A DNA stretch of 27,292 nucleotides from a virus. The stretch lies in IMG/VR virus record IMGVR_UViG_3300035182_001644, positions 1-27,292 of that record. One strand, given 5' to 3'. The notes under the pieces were generated by a model. The model was given only the letters and a program-made list of their open reading frames with translations. It was not told where the DNA came from and did no database searches. This document shows, piece after piece, positions 1 through 6,712 of this stretch. The stretch's first letter is position 1, and each line of letters begins with the position of its first letter. A program made the position numbers and the translations under genes.

Positions 1-1
1 G

Positions 2-97
2 ATATTCCCCGCAGGCGATGCGCTCGATGAATTGACTGACTATCTTCGGATTGCTTTCTCCCAACATCGTCCTGTCTCAGCAGAGAAACTACATTAA
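2..97 (+). CDS. C-terminal end of a gene cut by the window edge
   Basis: An open frame runs from base 2 to a TAA at 95-97 and encodes about 31 residues, beginning IFPAGDALDELTDYLR. The composition looks like real coding sequence, with an acidic amphipathic helix. The next small gene starts 19 bp downstream, which suits an operon-like layout. The start lies outside the window and the family is not recognisable from this tail. Confidence 0.4.
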   Translation: MFPAGDALDELTDYLRIAFSQHRPVSAEKLH

Positions 98-116
98 ACT
101 CTTCCTCAGCGGAAAT

Positions 117-251
117 ATGAAAATGATTTATGGTGTCTTGACATTCTTCGACTACGTCACCGTCACTTATGACATGATGTTCATATTCGTTATTTCTTTT
201 GCCTTGACGGTTCTGTTCGCCATTGGGCTGCTGAGGTTTAACATTGGTTGA
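117..251 (+). CDS. small single-pass membrane protein (44 aa)
   Basis: The ATG at 117 was chosen over an upstream in-frame TTG at 51, which would overlap the preceding gene end. The protein starts MKMIYGVLTFFDYV and has one clear hydrophobic helix at about residues 20-40 (FIFVISFALTVLFAIGLL). The ribosome site is weak (GCGGA, 6 bp upstream). Its function is unknown; small inner-membrane proteins are common in accessory regions of large phages. The start is uncertain, and ATG 123 is also possible. Confidence 0.45.
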   Translation: MKMIYGVLTFFDYVTVTYDMMFIFVISFALTVLFAIGLLRFNIG

Positions 252-254
252 CAA

Positions 255-263
255 TGCTACAAT
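255..263 (+). promoter_or_regulatory. extended -10 promoter (TGC TACAAT)
   Basis: TGC followed by TACAAT lies 36 bp before the start at 299. A clear -35 at the usual distance is missing (TTTAAC at 237-242 is 15 bp away), so this would act as an extended -10 promoter. Confidence 0.4.
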
Positions 264-298
264 AATCTCTTCTTCAACACAACATGAAAGGAAATATC

Positions 299-628
299 AT
301 GGAACCTGAAATGATGAATGTGTTCACCCAGGCAGAATTCATCTCGCTGCCTGTGGTCGATGGCGCTCGCCTATGTCCTACAGGAGACTATACTCGTGTG
401 AATGACTTTGGCGGGTGCTGCACCTTTGATGACTACTGCATCTTCGGCGACGATAAGACGTTTGCTGCAGGGTCAAAGTTTGGCGCAGAGTGCGAGTTTG
501 GCTCACACAATCGCTTCGGCGTGCGAAGCATCTTTGGCCGCGGGACTCGCTTCGGCGAGGACAACCGCTTCGGCGCAGACTGCAGCTTCGGCTTCGGATG
601 TATCTTCGACAAGGTGGCTGTTCCCTGA
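299..628 (+). CDS. truncated Phe-Gly hexapeptide-repeat protein (109 aa)
   Basis: The ATG at 299 is preferred over 284 because AAGGAAA lies 7 bp before it, the same arrangement as in its paralogue at 1949. The N-terminal part (VFTQAEFISLPVVDGARLCPTGDY) matches that paralogue. Residues 37-103 then place Phe at exactly every sixth residue (37, 43, 49 up to 103), mostly followed by Gly, the pattern of a beta-solenoid with hexapeptide rungs. The C-terminal domain present in the paralogue (about 100 residues after the repeats) is absent. After GCIF the frame ends in DKVAVP, while another frame reads PEYPCAL, resembling the paralogue's QGYPLLAL. This suggests a frameshift plus deletion. Its function is unknown. 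Its GC content is visibly higher than that of the paralogue. Confidence 0.7.
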   Translation: MEPEMMNVFTQAEFISLPVVDGARLCPTGDYTRVNDFGGCCTFDDYCIFGDDKTFAAGSKFGAECEFGSHNRFGVRSIFGRGTRFGEDNRFGADCSFGFGCIFDKVAVP

Positions 629-653
629 GTATCCCTGTGCCTTGTAGGGTTGC

Positions 654-681
654 TTAACAGCTTGTAAGAACCTGCTATAAT
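654..681 (+). promoter_or_regulatory. sigma70-like promoter with extended -10
   Basis: TTAACA (654-659), a 16 bp spacer and TATAAT (676-681) preceded by TGC. It lies 33 bp upstream of the gene at 715. Confidence 0.6.
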
Positions 682-714
682 ATACCCAACAGCAACGTAA
701 ATAGGATACATATC

Positions 715-1065
715 ATGTTTGACTTTGCCATCATCGCTGAACGCGAGATCATCACAAATGTCAAGAATGGCAAGAAGATGACTGAGAAGCAATGCGTTGA
801 GCTTTTCAGCGCTTTTGTTCTCCCTGATATCGGCGAGCGCGAAATCGAAAAGAGGATAGTTAGCGCTAAAGATCCTCTTGAAGCCTATATCGATGCTCTG
901 GCTGAACGAGCTGAAACTATTGTGCTCGATGAACCGATCTACAACCGCAACTATCAGATCATAGGCACTCGTAAAAAATATCCTCTGAAGGAGAGGCTCG
1001 ACGATGTCATCGAAAAGGTTGGCGCATACATCAATGATGGATGGACTGTCCACCTAGTGTACTAA
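715..1065 (+). CDS. unknown cytosolic protein, 116 aa
   Basis: It starts at ATG 715 with AGGA 8 bp upstream and its own promoter at 654-681. The protein (MFDFAIIAEREIITNVKNGK...) is charged, mainly helical by composition, and has no signal peptide or membrane segment. I recognise no motif. A longer open frame on the opposite strand (433-1053) is treated as an artefact because this strand has a promoter and ribosome site. The function cannot be assigned. Confidence 0.7.
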   Translation: MFDFAIIAEREIITNVKNGKKMTEKQCVELFSAFVLPDIGEREIEKRIVSAKDPLEAYIDALAERAETIVLDEPIYNRNYQIIGTRKKYPLKERLDDVIEKVGAYINDGWTVHLVY

Positions 1066-1132
1066 GCTAAGGAAAGAGATTATGTGCTATTTTTCTTTAG
1101 TGTCGTAGAAAGACAATAGCTCTTGGAGCGAC

Positions 1133-1348
1133 GTGAGTCAAGCGGAAGTTGACGCTAGTTGCAAAGCGCTTGATGACGCTAATTGCGCTAATTGCGTTGA
1201 CTGTGTTGACTGCAGATTCTACAGATGGTGCAATTGCTGCTCATTCTGTACTAGTTGCTACGTTTGCACAAACAGCGTCAAATGTGTAAACTGCGCTTGC
1301 AGCGATAATTGTAGCAGGTGCGAAGACTGCACAAGTTGTGCCAAATAA
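1133..1348 (+). CDS. cysteine-periodic small protein (71 aa, 18 Cys)
   Basis: It starts at GTG 1133 with GGAG 4 bp upstream, which is closer than usual. From residue 18 to 69 Cys falls on a strict three-residue register (18, 21, 24, 27, 33, 36, 39, 42, 45, 51, 54, 60, 63, 66, 69), broken only by Tyr30, Ser48 and Ser57; Cys35 and Cys56 are off register. Such a period suits a small beta-solenoid with Cys lining one face, or a metal-thiolate cluster protein; neither is proven. There is no signal peptide, so disulfides are not expected unless it is exported. It lies between two Phe-Gly hexapeptide-repeat genes, hinting at a shared repeat-fold theme. Confidence 0.65.
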   Translation: MSQAEVDASCKALDDANCANCVDCVDCRFYRWCNCCSFCTSCYVCTNSVKCVNCACSDNCSRCEDCTSCAK

Positions 1349-1382
1349 ATATCAAGTTATGAACTGATTAGCTATCACATAT

Positions 1383-1440
1383 GCCACTTAGCTTAGTTGG
1401 TAGAGTAGCGGATTTTTATTCCGGGTTGTGAGCTGAAACT
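1383..1440 (+). pseudogene. degenerate tRNA-Lys (TTT) relic
   Basis: The 5' half is tRNA-like: acceptor-like GCCACTT, D arm with GGTAGAGT, and a 4 bp anticodon stem around a loop reading TTTTTAT, giving anticodon TTT. No T arm (GGTTCRA) and no 3' acceptor strand follow, so it cannot be an intact tRNA. Its 5' strand resembles the tRNA-like gene at 2712. Confidence 0.5.
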
Positions 1441-1462
1441 TAATTAAAAGGTCAAAATATCG

Positions 1463-1672
1463 ATGCATCAAGCAATTAGTCAGAACAAAGGTTGGCTTAT
1501 CGGAGTTCTTCAAGACTGTCTTGTTCAATTAGTTTTCCCACCTAAAGTTTATGAGACAGAAGAAATGGTGAACACCGAAATTGAAAACTTGGCTCTTAAA
1601 AGCAAAGATAAAACCTTCGTGAAGTTGAAGATCGTGAATTTTGTCGCTTGTGACGTTGCTAATTGGATTTGA
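1463..1672 (+). CDS. hypothetical protein, 69 aa
   Basis: ATG 1463 follows AAAAGGT with a spacing of about 10. The sequence begins MHQAISQNKGWLIGVLQDCLVQ and ends VACDVANWI. The composition is plausible for a globular protein, but no family is recognised. It lies between the tRNA-Lys relic and tRNA-Asn, where spurious frames are possible. Confidence 0.45.
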   Translation: MHQAISQNKGWLIGVLQDCLVQLVFPPKVYETEEMVNTEIENLALKSKDKTFVKLKIVNFVACDVANWI

Positions 1673-1734
1673 AAGGAATAGAGTAGTTGACAGACATCGC
1701 AGATAGAATTGCTAAACACGATGTCTCGTGACAT

Positions 1735-1742
1735 GATAAATA
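1735..1742 (+). promoter_or_regulatory. T4-type late promoter octamer (GATAAATA)
   Basis: GATAAATA lies 22 bp before tRNA-Asn and differs from the T4 late consensus TATAAATA at one base. Confidence 0.45.
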
Positions 1743-1764
1743 CTATATACTGTAAAGATCACAT

Positions 1765-1840
1765 TCCCCAATAGCTCAGTCGGTAGAGCGACGGACTGTT
1801 AATCCGCAGGTCCCTGGTTCGAGCCCAGGTCGGGGAGCCA
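1765..1840 (+). tRNA. tRNA-Asn (GTT)
   Basis: A full cloverleaf of 76 nt: acceptor TCCCCAA with TCGGGGA (one mismatch), D arm GCTCAGTCGGTAGAGC, anticodon loop CTGTTAA, T arm with TTCGAGC, and encoded CCA. Confidence 0.95.
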
Positions 1841-1876
1841 TAACAATTGTGATTTGCAAATAAATTGCAATAGTCA

Positions 1877-1905
1877 TTTACATCAAAAGCTGATTGTGTT
1901 ATAAT
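1877..1905 (+). promoter_or_regulatory. strong sigma70-like promoter
   Basis: TTTACA (1877-1882), 17 bp spacer, TATAAT (1900-1905) with TGT before the -10. It drives the hexapeptide-repeat gene at 1949. Confidence 0.75.
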
Positions 1906-1948
1906 TTTAATTCCATCAATAATGGAAACGTTGAAAGGAAACTACACC

Positions 1949-2641
1949 ATGAAAGTGTACACCCAAGAAGAGTTTGATGCTCTCCCTGAAGTAAAAGGTA
2001 TTAAGCAATGCCCGAAGGGTGATTATTCAGCTGTGCGTGTATTCAGCACAAGATGTAGTTTTGCTGCAGGGAGCCGCTTTGGTTCTGAGTCTAGTTTTAA
2101 GTCTGGGTGTATCTTTGGTTCATTGTGTGTCTTTGGCGACAAATGCATTTTTGGTAATTTTTGTGAATTTGGTTCTTGGTGTAGCTTTGGCGCAGAATGT
2201 CACTTTGGTGTAAAAAGCCGATTTGGCTCAGAAATTGGCTTTGGTGACAGGTGTGTATTCAGCAAAGAAAGTAGATTTGGTGCAGATTGTCGCTTTGGAG
2301 AGAAGTGCATTTTCAACGGCGGTTGTGCCCGTCAAGGTTATCCATTGTTGGCTTTGTCTGGTGCAGGTAGTGTGAACAGAACAGTTTATGCCTTTAACGT
2401 CAAAGGTGGGCCAATGATTGAGGCCGGGTGTTTCTATGGCACTCTAGATGAGTTTCGTGAAAAGGTGCGCGGTGACGATGGTGGCAAGCTCAAGAAATTG
2501 CAATACTTGACTTTTGCCAATATAGTGGCAGCGACGTGGTGTCCAAAAAAGGTTGAAATCGACACTGTGAATACTTGTCACCGTAAGCAACGGAAATCTA
2601 AAAAACTCTGCAAAAAAGCTGTTAAACTGCAGCATACATAG
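1949..2641 (+). CDS. Phe-Gly hexapeptide-repeat protein, full length (230 aa)
   Basis: The start at ATG 1949 is supported by AAGGAAA 7 bp upstream; an in-frame ATG at 1922 lacks this. Residues 1-30 (MKVYTQEEFDALPEVKGIKQ...) form a cap-like N-terminus. Residues 38-122 carry Phe at every sixth position without exception (15 copies), usually Phe-Gly with a preceding Cys pattern, which predicts about five coils of a triangular beta-solenoid. Residues 125-230 form a separate domain (GYPLLALSGAGSVNR..., GTLDEFREKV) ending in a basic tail. I recall proteins of this layout as hypothetical proteins of myoviruses. Its role is unknown; it could be a structural or binding scaffold. A truncated paralogue lies at 299. 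Confidence 0.85.
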   Translation: MKVYTQEEFDALPEVKGIKQCPKGDYSAVRVFSTRCSFAAGSRFGSESSFKSGCIFGSLCVFGDKCIFGNFCEFGSWCSFGAECHFGVKSRFGSEIGFGDRCVFSKESRFGADCRFGEKCIFNGGCARQGYPLLALSGAGSVNRTVYAFNVKGGPMIEAGCFYGTLDEFREKVRGDDGGKLKKLQYLTFANIVAATWCPKKVEIDTVNTCHRKQRKSKKLCKKAVKLQHT

Positions 2642-2711
2642 ATTCCATGTAGATATTGCTCTTGATCAACAAGTTGCTGTTTTTCGAATGATCACTTAAA
2701 CATAAAACTTA

Positions 2712-2784
2712 GCCACCTTAGCTCAACTGGTAGAGCCCGTGTCTTAAGCGTAGGTTGCCCGTTCGAATCGGGCAGGTGGTACCA
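2712..2784 (+). tRNA. damaged tRNA, probably Lys (CTT)
   Basis: The acceptor (GCCACCT with AGGTGGT), D arm, T arm (GCCCG TTCGAAT CGGGC) and CCA are intact. The total is only 73 nt: the anticodon arm is short by about two bases on its 5' side, leaving a 3 bp stem when the loop is read GTCTTAA (anticodon CTT, U33 kept). Reading the loop as CTTAAGC would give TAA but breaks the stem. It is possibly non-functional or an unusual substrate. Confidence 0.55.
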
Positions 2785-2838
2785 AGTTTACCAATATGTT
2801 TTAACTATGTAACATTACAAATAGCGCAGGAGAACGGT

Positions 2839-2985
2839 ATGCCAGCCATCTTACATTTTGCCATCGTAATCATTGGCGTCTTGTTAGCTTTCATAGCGTC
2901 TACAACTACTAGTATGTGGATATCCATCACTGCATTTTCTATTTTCTTAGTAGGTCTCGTGATTTTAACTATTTGGAGTTGGTGA
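2839..2985 (+). CDS. small two-helix membrane protein (48 aa)
   Basis: The ATG at 2839 has GGAGA about 6 bp upstream; the longer in-frame start at 2755 would lie inside the tRNA. The sequence MPAILHFAIVIIGVLLAFIA is followed by a short polar link and a second hydrophobic helix (ITAFSIFLVGLVILTIW). It is predicted to sit in the inner membrane with both ends on the same side. Phage two-helix microproteins include lysis regulators and superinfection factors, but nothing here shows which. Confidence 0.65.
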   Translation: MPAILHFAIVIIGVLLAFIASTTTSMWISITAFSIFLVGLVILTIWSW

Positions 2986-3063
2986 CGCGTGTAATTTTGC
3001 TTAATGCATGATGATGCTCTAGTATTGTTACACTTTAACTGCACATGGGCAATGGGTTCATTG

Positions 3064-3069
3064 TATAAT
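3064..3069 (+). promoter_or_regulatory. -10 promoter element (TTG TATAAT)
   Basis: TATAAT lies 30 bp before the gene at 3100. No good -35 is seen at the right distance. Confidence 0.45.
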
Positions 3070-3099
3070 ATACCTATCGGTTGATTAATGGAGCTTATC

Positions 3100-3294
3100 A
3101 TGAACTACAGCGTTGTTCTTACTCACATCAGCAACATTCAGGTTGGTGATATTGTTGAAATCAATGGTGAACTTAAGACAGTTGGGAAAAATGCTCTAGT
3201 GTATGATCCTTTTATGGGATTCATGCTTTGGGGTGATAGCTATATGCTTGGTCAAGTACCTGTCCGTAAGGTAGTGTTCAACACCGCTAAATAA
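3100..3294 (+). CDS. conserved phage protein, beta-rich, 64 aa
   Basis: The start at ATG 3100 is set by GGAG 5 bp upstream; the ATG at 3088 has none. The sequence (MNYSVVLTHISNIQVGDIVEI...) is strand-rich. The C-terminal motif FMGFMLWGDSYMLGQVPV is one I recall from many short phage proteins, where a GDSY-type segment and a VGDxVxxNG segment recur together. The fold is probably a small SH3- or OB-like barrel. The function is unknown. It has its own promoter. Confidence 0.8.
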   Translation: MNYSVVLTHISNIQVGDIVEINGELKTVGKNALVYDPFMGFMLWGDSYMLGQVPVRKVVFNTAK

Positions 3295-3344
3295 TTGTGT
3301 TGCGTATTTGGAAGCATGGCAGTCACGTTTTCTAAAATATGACA

Positions 3345-3352
3345 CATAAATA
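3345..3352 (+). promoter_or_regulatory. T4-type late promoter octamer (CATAAATA)
   Basis: CATAAATA lies 44 bp before the DNA ligase start. Confidence 0.55.
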
Positions 3353-3396
3353 AGAAACGATAAGTTATATTTCAGTTCATTTAACTTAAAAACCAA

Positions 3397-4713
3397 ATGT
3401 CAAATTTTGTTGAAGTTATCAAAGAGTGCGAAGCAGCTAACGGCGCTGGTACCAAGAAGATTATTCAAGCAGCTCTTGCTAAAGCTGATCCTACAGCACA
3501 GCGTTTAATCAAGGAAGCACTTGATCCATATCGTGTTTTTGGCGTTAAGAAGTTTGACATGCCAAAATTCACACTTGCGCAAGATATGACGCAAGTTGAT
3601 TATGATCAGTTCTTTGATGTACTTGACAAGCTTGCTTCCCGTGAGCTCACCGGCGACGCCGCGCGTGATGCAGCTACTAACGCGGTGGGGTTGTTTCCTA
3701 TGTCAATGTGGGACTATGTTATTCGTATTTTTGACAAGGATTTGAAAGCAGGTTTTTCTGCTGACACGTTCAACAAGATTCACAAGACAAACAAAATTCC
3801 TACGTTTGAGGTGATGCTTGCTGACAAATGCGATTCACCAGAAGAGTTCTTGGAACGTATCACATTTCCATGCCAAGCGGACCATAAGTATGACGGGCAG
3901 AGGACTATTGCCTTTGTTCGTGCTAATCAAATTGAATATCGCGCTCGAAGTGGAAAGCTATCTGAACACCTTAATGGGTTGTTTGATCTTGATTTGTATA
4001 AGCTTCATGATCTTCTTGGTTATGATTACGTTCTAGATGCAGAAGCATTTGCTTCCGATTTTACAGAGACCATTAATGCTAAGAAAGAAGGCAATGATGC
4101 AGCAAAAGATGCTCTTCGTCTTCGCGCGTTCTTCCTTATGCCATTGGCTGATTGGATGACACAGAAGACTAAGATCACGATGCATCATAATCGATTCTTC
4201 TTGGAAGATTGCTTGAAACGCATTGAATCTTCAAAAGTTATTATTTCAGAAGGTCGTGAAGTTAATGATTACTCTGACATGGTTGCTTATTGTAATGAAG
4301 TCATTGATGTTCATAAACGCGAAGGGCTCATTCTAAAGAACTGGGAATCTACCTATCAATGGGATCGAACGATCGATTGGTGCAAGGTAAAACGCTTTTA
4401 CGATGTAGATGCGCGCATTGTTGGTTGGTACAAAGGTCGTCCGAAATCTCGACTGGAAAATACATGTGGTGGTATTACTGTTGAGGGTCGTGATGAGCAT
4501 GGTCGTGCATTTCGCTGTAATGTAGGTTCCGGTTTTAGTGATGAAATTCGCGACGACATTGCTAATAATTTTGATGAAAAATACAAGTACAAAACCGCTG
4601 TGGTAACCTATCAAGAAATTAGCAAAGCAAAAGATAGTGAGCTGTACTCCCTGCGATTTCCGACATTTAATTACCTTCGTGATGACAAGTATGTAGAGGC
4701 ATTAGATGACTGA
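3397..4713 (+). CDS. ATP-dependent DNA ligase, T4 gp30-like (438 aa)
   Basis: This enzyme seals nicks in DNA using ATP through a lysyl-AMP intermediate. Residues 1-135 form a helical N-terminal domain like that of the T4 ligase group. Motif I is K164-YDGQR (catalytic Lys164). Motif III is seen in YVLDAEAF, motif IV in REGLILKN, and motif V in WCKVKRF. A C-terminal OB-fold follows (DARIVGWYKGRPKSRLENTC to the end). At 438 aa it is slightly shorter than T4 gp30 (487 aa). No clear ribosome site precedes ATG 3397. It overlaps the next gene by 8 bp, suggesting co-translation. The presence of phage ligase fits phage-directed replication and Okazaki fragment joining. Confidence 0.95.
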   Translation: MSNFVEVIKECEAANGAGTKKIIQAALAKADPTAQRLIKEALDPYRVFGVKKFDMPKFTLAQDMTQVDYDQFFDVLDKLASRELTGDAARDAATNAVGLFPMSMWDYVIRIFDKDLKAGFSADTFNKIHKTNKIPTFEVMLADKCDSPEEFLERITFPCQADHKYDGQRTIAFVRANQIEYRARSGKLSEHLNGLFDLDLYKLHDLLGYDYVLDAEAFASDFTETINAKKEGNDAAKDALRLRAFFLMPLADWMTQKTKITMHHNRFFLEDCLKRIESSKVIISEGREVNDYSDMVAYCNEVIDVHKREGLILKNWESTYQWDRTIDWCKVKRFYDVDARIVGWYKGRPKSRLENTCGGITVEGRDEHGRAFRCNVGSGFSDEIRDDIANNFDEKYKYKTAVVTYQEISKAKDSELYSLRFPTFNYLRDDKYVEALDD

Positions 4714-4972
4714 TATGCAAGATCGACGCGGACGCTTAGTTCAACAATATGCAATTGATCATTATGATGGTTATCCTATCACGTATCCGGTTTCTGAGCC
4801 TCAGATGAAGTTCGATTTCTTATTTAAGCACAAGTCTGAAAAGGAATGGCGGTATCTTTTTAGTTTTGATTATCCAACACCAGAGCTTGAAAATACCAAG
4901 AAGGCAGCTCAATGCAGTGGTGAATGGAGGATTATTGCTGTCAAATTTGGGTTTGTAGTTGACCAGGGGTAA
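4706..4972 (+). CDS. hypothetical protein, 88 aa, coupled to ligase
   Basis: The start ATG 4706 overlaps the ligase stop (ATGACTGA), with AGAGG 6 bp upstream inside the ligase gene; ATG 4715 is an alternative. The protein is soluble, aromatic-rich and charged (MTDMQDRRGRLVQQYAIDHY, then DFLFKHKSEKEWRYLFSFDY). I recognise no family. The tight coupling suggests it is made together with the ligase, but a functional link is unproven. Confidence 0.7.
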   Translation: MTDMQDRRGRLVQQYAIDHYDGYPITYPVSEPQMKFDFLFKHKSEKEWRYLFSFDYPTPELENTKKAAQCSGEWRIIAVKFGFVVDQG

Positions 4973-4976
4973 TGAC

Positions 4977-5159
4977 ATGATGTTTGAAATAGCCGTATTT
5001 CTTGCAACCATCATCTGCCTAGTAATAGGTGCATTCTGGGTAAGAACTCTAAAGCAATTTAGCACTGGACTTAGCTTTAACGACATTGTAGAAACTATCA
5101 TTGTTATGTTGTCAAGCTTTGTTGTTGTAATCAGTATTTTAAAACTTTTGTTCGAATGA
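4977..5159 (+). CDS. two-helix membrane protein (60 aa)
   Basis: ATG 4977 follows AGGGGT and begins 4 bp after the previous stop; an in-frame TTG at 4959 would overlap more and lacks a site. Hydrophobic helices lie at about residues 3-24 (FEIAVFLATIICLVIGAFWV) and 38-58 (IVETIIVMLSSFVVVISIL). The short loop between them is polar (RTLKQFSTGLSFND). It is probably an inner-membrane protein of unknown role. It overlaps the next start by ATGA. Confidence 0.65.
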   Translation: MMFEIAVFLATIICLVIGAFWVRTLKQFSTGLSFNDIVETIIVMLSSFVVVISILKLLFE

Positions 5160-5374
5160 AAATGCCTATTTTGTACGCTCGTGACACACTCACACGAACA
5201 CAGCTTAAGAAAACACTTTTAAATGTCAAGAAGTTCAGTCGTCTTGGCTTCTATGTCGACGTGCATGAAACCCGCGATGGAAAATTCATCACTGAATTGT
5301 ATGGTCCTAAAATTCACTGGCGGCGTAAGTCAGTATGGGAAATGGTAAAATGCAGTCAAGACGTGGATCTTTAA
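5156..5374 (+). CDS. hypothetical basic protein, 72 aa
   Basis: The start ATG 5156 overlaps the previous stop (ATGA), so translation is likely coupled. The sequence is basic (TRTQLKKTLLNVKKFSRLGFY, IHWRRKSVWEMV) with no membrane segment. No family is recognised. The C-terminus overlaps the start of the next gene by 25 bp in another frame. Confidence 0.65.
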   Translation: MKMPILYARDTLTRTQLKKTLLNVKKFSRLGFYVDVHETRDGKFITELYGPKIHWRRKSVWEMVKCSQDVDL

Positions 5375-5571
5375 TTGAGTCATTGTCCAACGTTTTCGTT
5401 GGTCTTTTAATTTCATTTTTCCTTAATGCAGCTATTTTTCCAATTTTTGGTTGGACAATTACGTTAAGTCAAAACGTTTCAATTGCAACCATATACACTA
5501 TTGTGTCCATTGTTCGGTCTTACTTTATGCGCAGGTTCTTTAACTATATTTCTGTGAGGTTTGGTTTCTAA
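5350..5571 (+). CDS. conserved phage membrane protein, DUF7220-like (73 aa)
   Basis: ATG 5350 gives MQSRRGSLIESLSNVFVG, which fits how I recall members of this phage family beginning (MxxxRxSLxES). Two hydrophobic helices follow (GLLISFFLNAAIFPIFGW and a second around IATIYTIVSIVRSYF), ending in the typical RSYxxRRFFN segment. The family is widespread in phages with unknown function. The family name is from memory and was not searched. The ribosome site is weak and overlap with the upstream gene suggests coupling. Confidence 0.75.
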   Translation: MQSRRGSLIESLSNVFVGLLISFFLNAAIFPIFGWTITLSQNVSIATIYTIVSIVRSYFMRRFFNYISVRFGF

Positions 5572-5572
5572 C

Positions 5573-5580
5573 GATAAATA
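5573..5580 (+). promoter_or_regulatory. T4-type late promoter octamer (GATAAATA)
   Basis: GATAAATA is immediately after the preceding stop and 24 bp before the small gene at 5605. Confidence 0.5.
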
Positions 5581-5604
5581 AAATGTTTCAATATTAAGCA
5601 TTTT

Positions 5605-5760
5605 ATGAAAGTTATAGACCTGCAATTTTACAGAACTAAGCGAGAAGTTAAAGCTCTTGAAAAAAGAATTGGTAAGCTTGCACTTGAATCTGGGGTTGGA
5701 ACGGTGAGAGAAATGAAAACTTGCTTCAAAGAATGGTTGAAGATCAGTTCAAAAATTTAA
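5605..5760 (+). CDS. small basic helical protein (51 aa)
   Basis: A complete frame from ATG 5605 to TAA 5758-5760, too short for usual cut-offs. It reads MKVIDLQFYRTKREVKALEK and continues as an amphipathic, Lys-rich helix ending KEWLKISSKI. A late promoter octamer lies just upstream and the frame fills the gap between neighbours, which supports it. No ribosome site is obvious. The function is unknown. Confidence 0.55.
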   Translation: MKVIDLQFYRTKREVKALEKRIGKLALESGVGTVREMKTCFKEWLKISSKI

Positions 5761-5794
5761 TTTCTGCATAAGCGTATCAATCATAACAAAAATA

Positions 5795-5803
5795 TGTTAT
5801 AAT
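5795..5803 (+). promoter_or_regulatory. extended -10 promoter (TGT TATAAT)
   Basis: TGT plus TATAAT ends at 5803, so transcription would begin near 5810. That makes the ATG at 5810 an unlikely start and favours 5846/5849 for the next gene. Confidence 0.6.
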
Positions 5804-5848
5804 ACACTCATGGCGCATGATGCTGTTAAAACAAAATGGAGTTTTATG

Positions 5849-6712
5849 ATGACAAGTTCAAGCATGTTTATTCGAGAGGTCAGTGATCTACATCTTGAAT
5901 TTTACTATGATCTCTACAACAAGAATGGACCGCTAGCCAAGCAAGAGGTAGAACGTATTTTGCCTCCGCTTCAAACTGATAATAACACAGTGCTTATTAT
6001 CGCGGGTGATTTGGCATCTGCATGTGTATCTGATCGTATCGTTACGTTCATGGAGTTAGTTGTTCACCGCTTTAAGCATGTTATCTATGTTCTAGGTAAT
6101 CATGAATATTATGGATACGACATCAATAAATCCCTTAGCACGATTCGTGATGCGTTGGCGACATCCTCTAAGGTTGACATGACAAAGCTCACTATCGCGG
6201 GGAACGATATTGAAACGGTTAACATTGACGATGTAACGTTTCACTGCGGTACGCTTTGGACTGATTATGACCGTGGTAATCCTTTTTCGATGCTTGCCGC
6301 ACGTCGCTCCATGAATGATCATCGACTTATTCGTGATGGTGAAGAAAATATTTTTCTGCCAGAAGATGCATATAATATTCACCTTAAATTTGTTCAAGAT
6401 CTAATTCGCCGGTTGGAGAACAAAGATAATTCTAAAACTGTGATAGTTACGCACCACATGCCAAGTTATCAGGCGGTAAATCCTATGTACATGGCTAATG
6501 AAGCACTTCGTGCTCACAATGGTGCGTATGCTAGTAATCTAGACGATATCATCATGGAGTTTAAGCCCGCTTTCTGGTTCTTTGGACACACTCACTCGGC
6601 ATTCGAAGGGAAAGTTGGTGACACACTTCTTGTTTGTAATCCACTGGGTTATCCGCAAGAAAAGAATGCGGTGAAAGGAGTATTTACATTCTCAAAGGTG
6701 TATACGTTGTGA
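5849..6712 (+). CDS. calcineurin-like metallophosphoesterase (287 aa)
   Basis: A hydrolase with a two-metal centre that cleaves phosphomonoesters or phosphodiesters. The family motifs are complete: D13-x-H15 (SDLHLEF), GD at 53-54 (IAGDLA), GNHE at 83-86, His202/203 (VTHHMPS) and GHTH at 246-249. The start is placed at ATG 5849 (or 5846) because GGAG lies at 5838-5841 and the promoter's expected start point coincides with the upstream ATG 5810. The substrate is unknown: single-domain members act on nucleotides, cyclic nucleotides or nucleic acids. It overlaps the next gene by GTGA. A role in nucleotide signalling or counter-defence is only inference. Confidence 0.9.
   Translation: MTSSSMFIREVSDLHLEFYYDLYNKNGPLAKQEVERILPPLQTDNNTVLIIAGDLASACVSDRIVTFMELVVHRFKHVIYVLGNHEYYGYDINKSLSTIRDALATSSKVDMTKLTIAGNDIETVNIDDVTFHCGTLWTDYDRGNPFSMLAARRSMNDHRLIRDGEENIFLPEDAYNIHLKFVQDLIRRLENKDNSKTVIVTHHMPSYQAVNPMYMANEALRAHNGAYASNLDDIIMEFKPAFWFFGHTHSAFEGKVGDTLLVCNPLGYPQEKNAVKGVFTFSKVYTL

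Noticed and set aside
433-1053. 206-aa open frame on the minus strand
   Set aside because: It overlaps two + strand genes that have promoters and ribosome sites; no minus-strand ribosome site, and its composition mirrors the repeat gene opposite.
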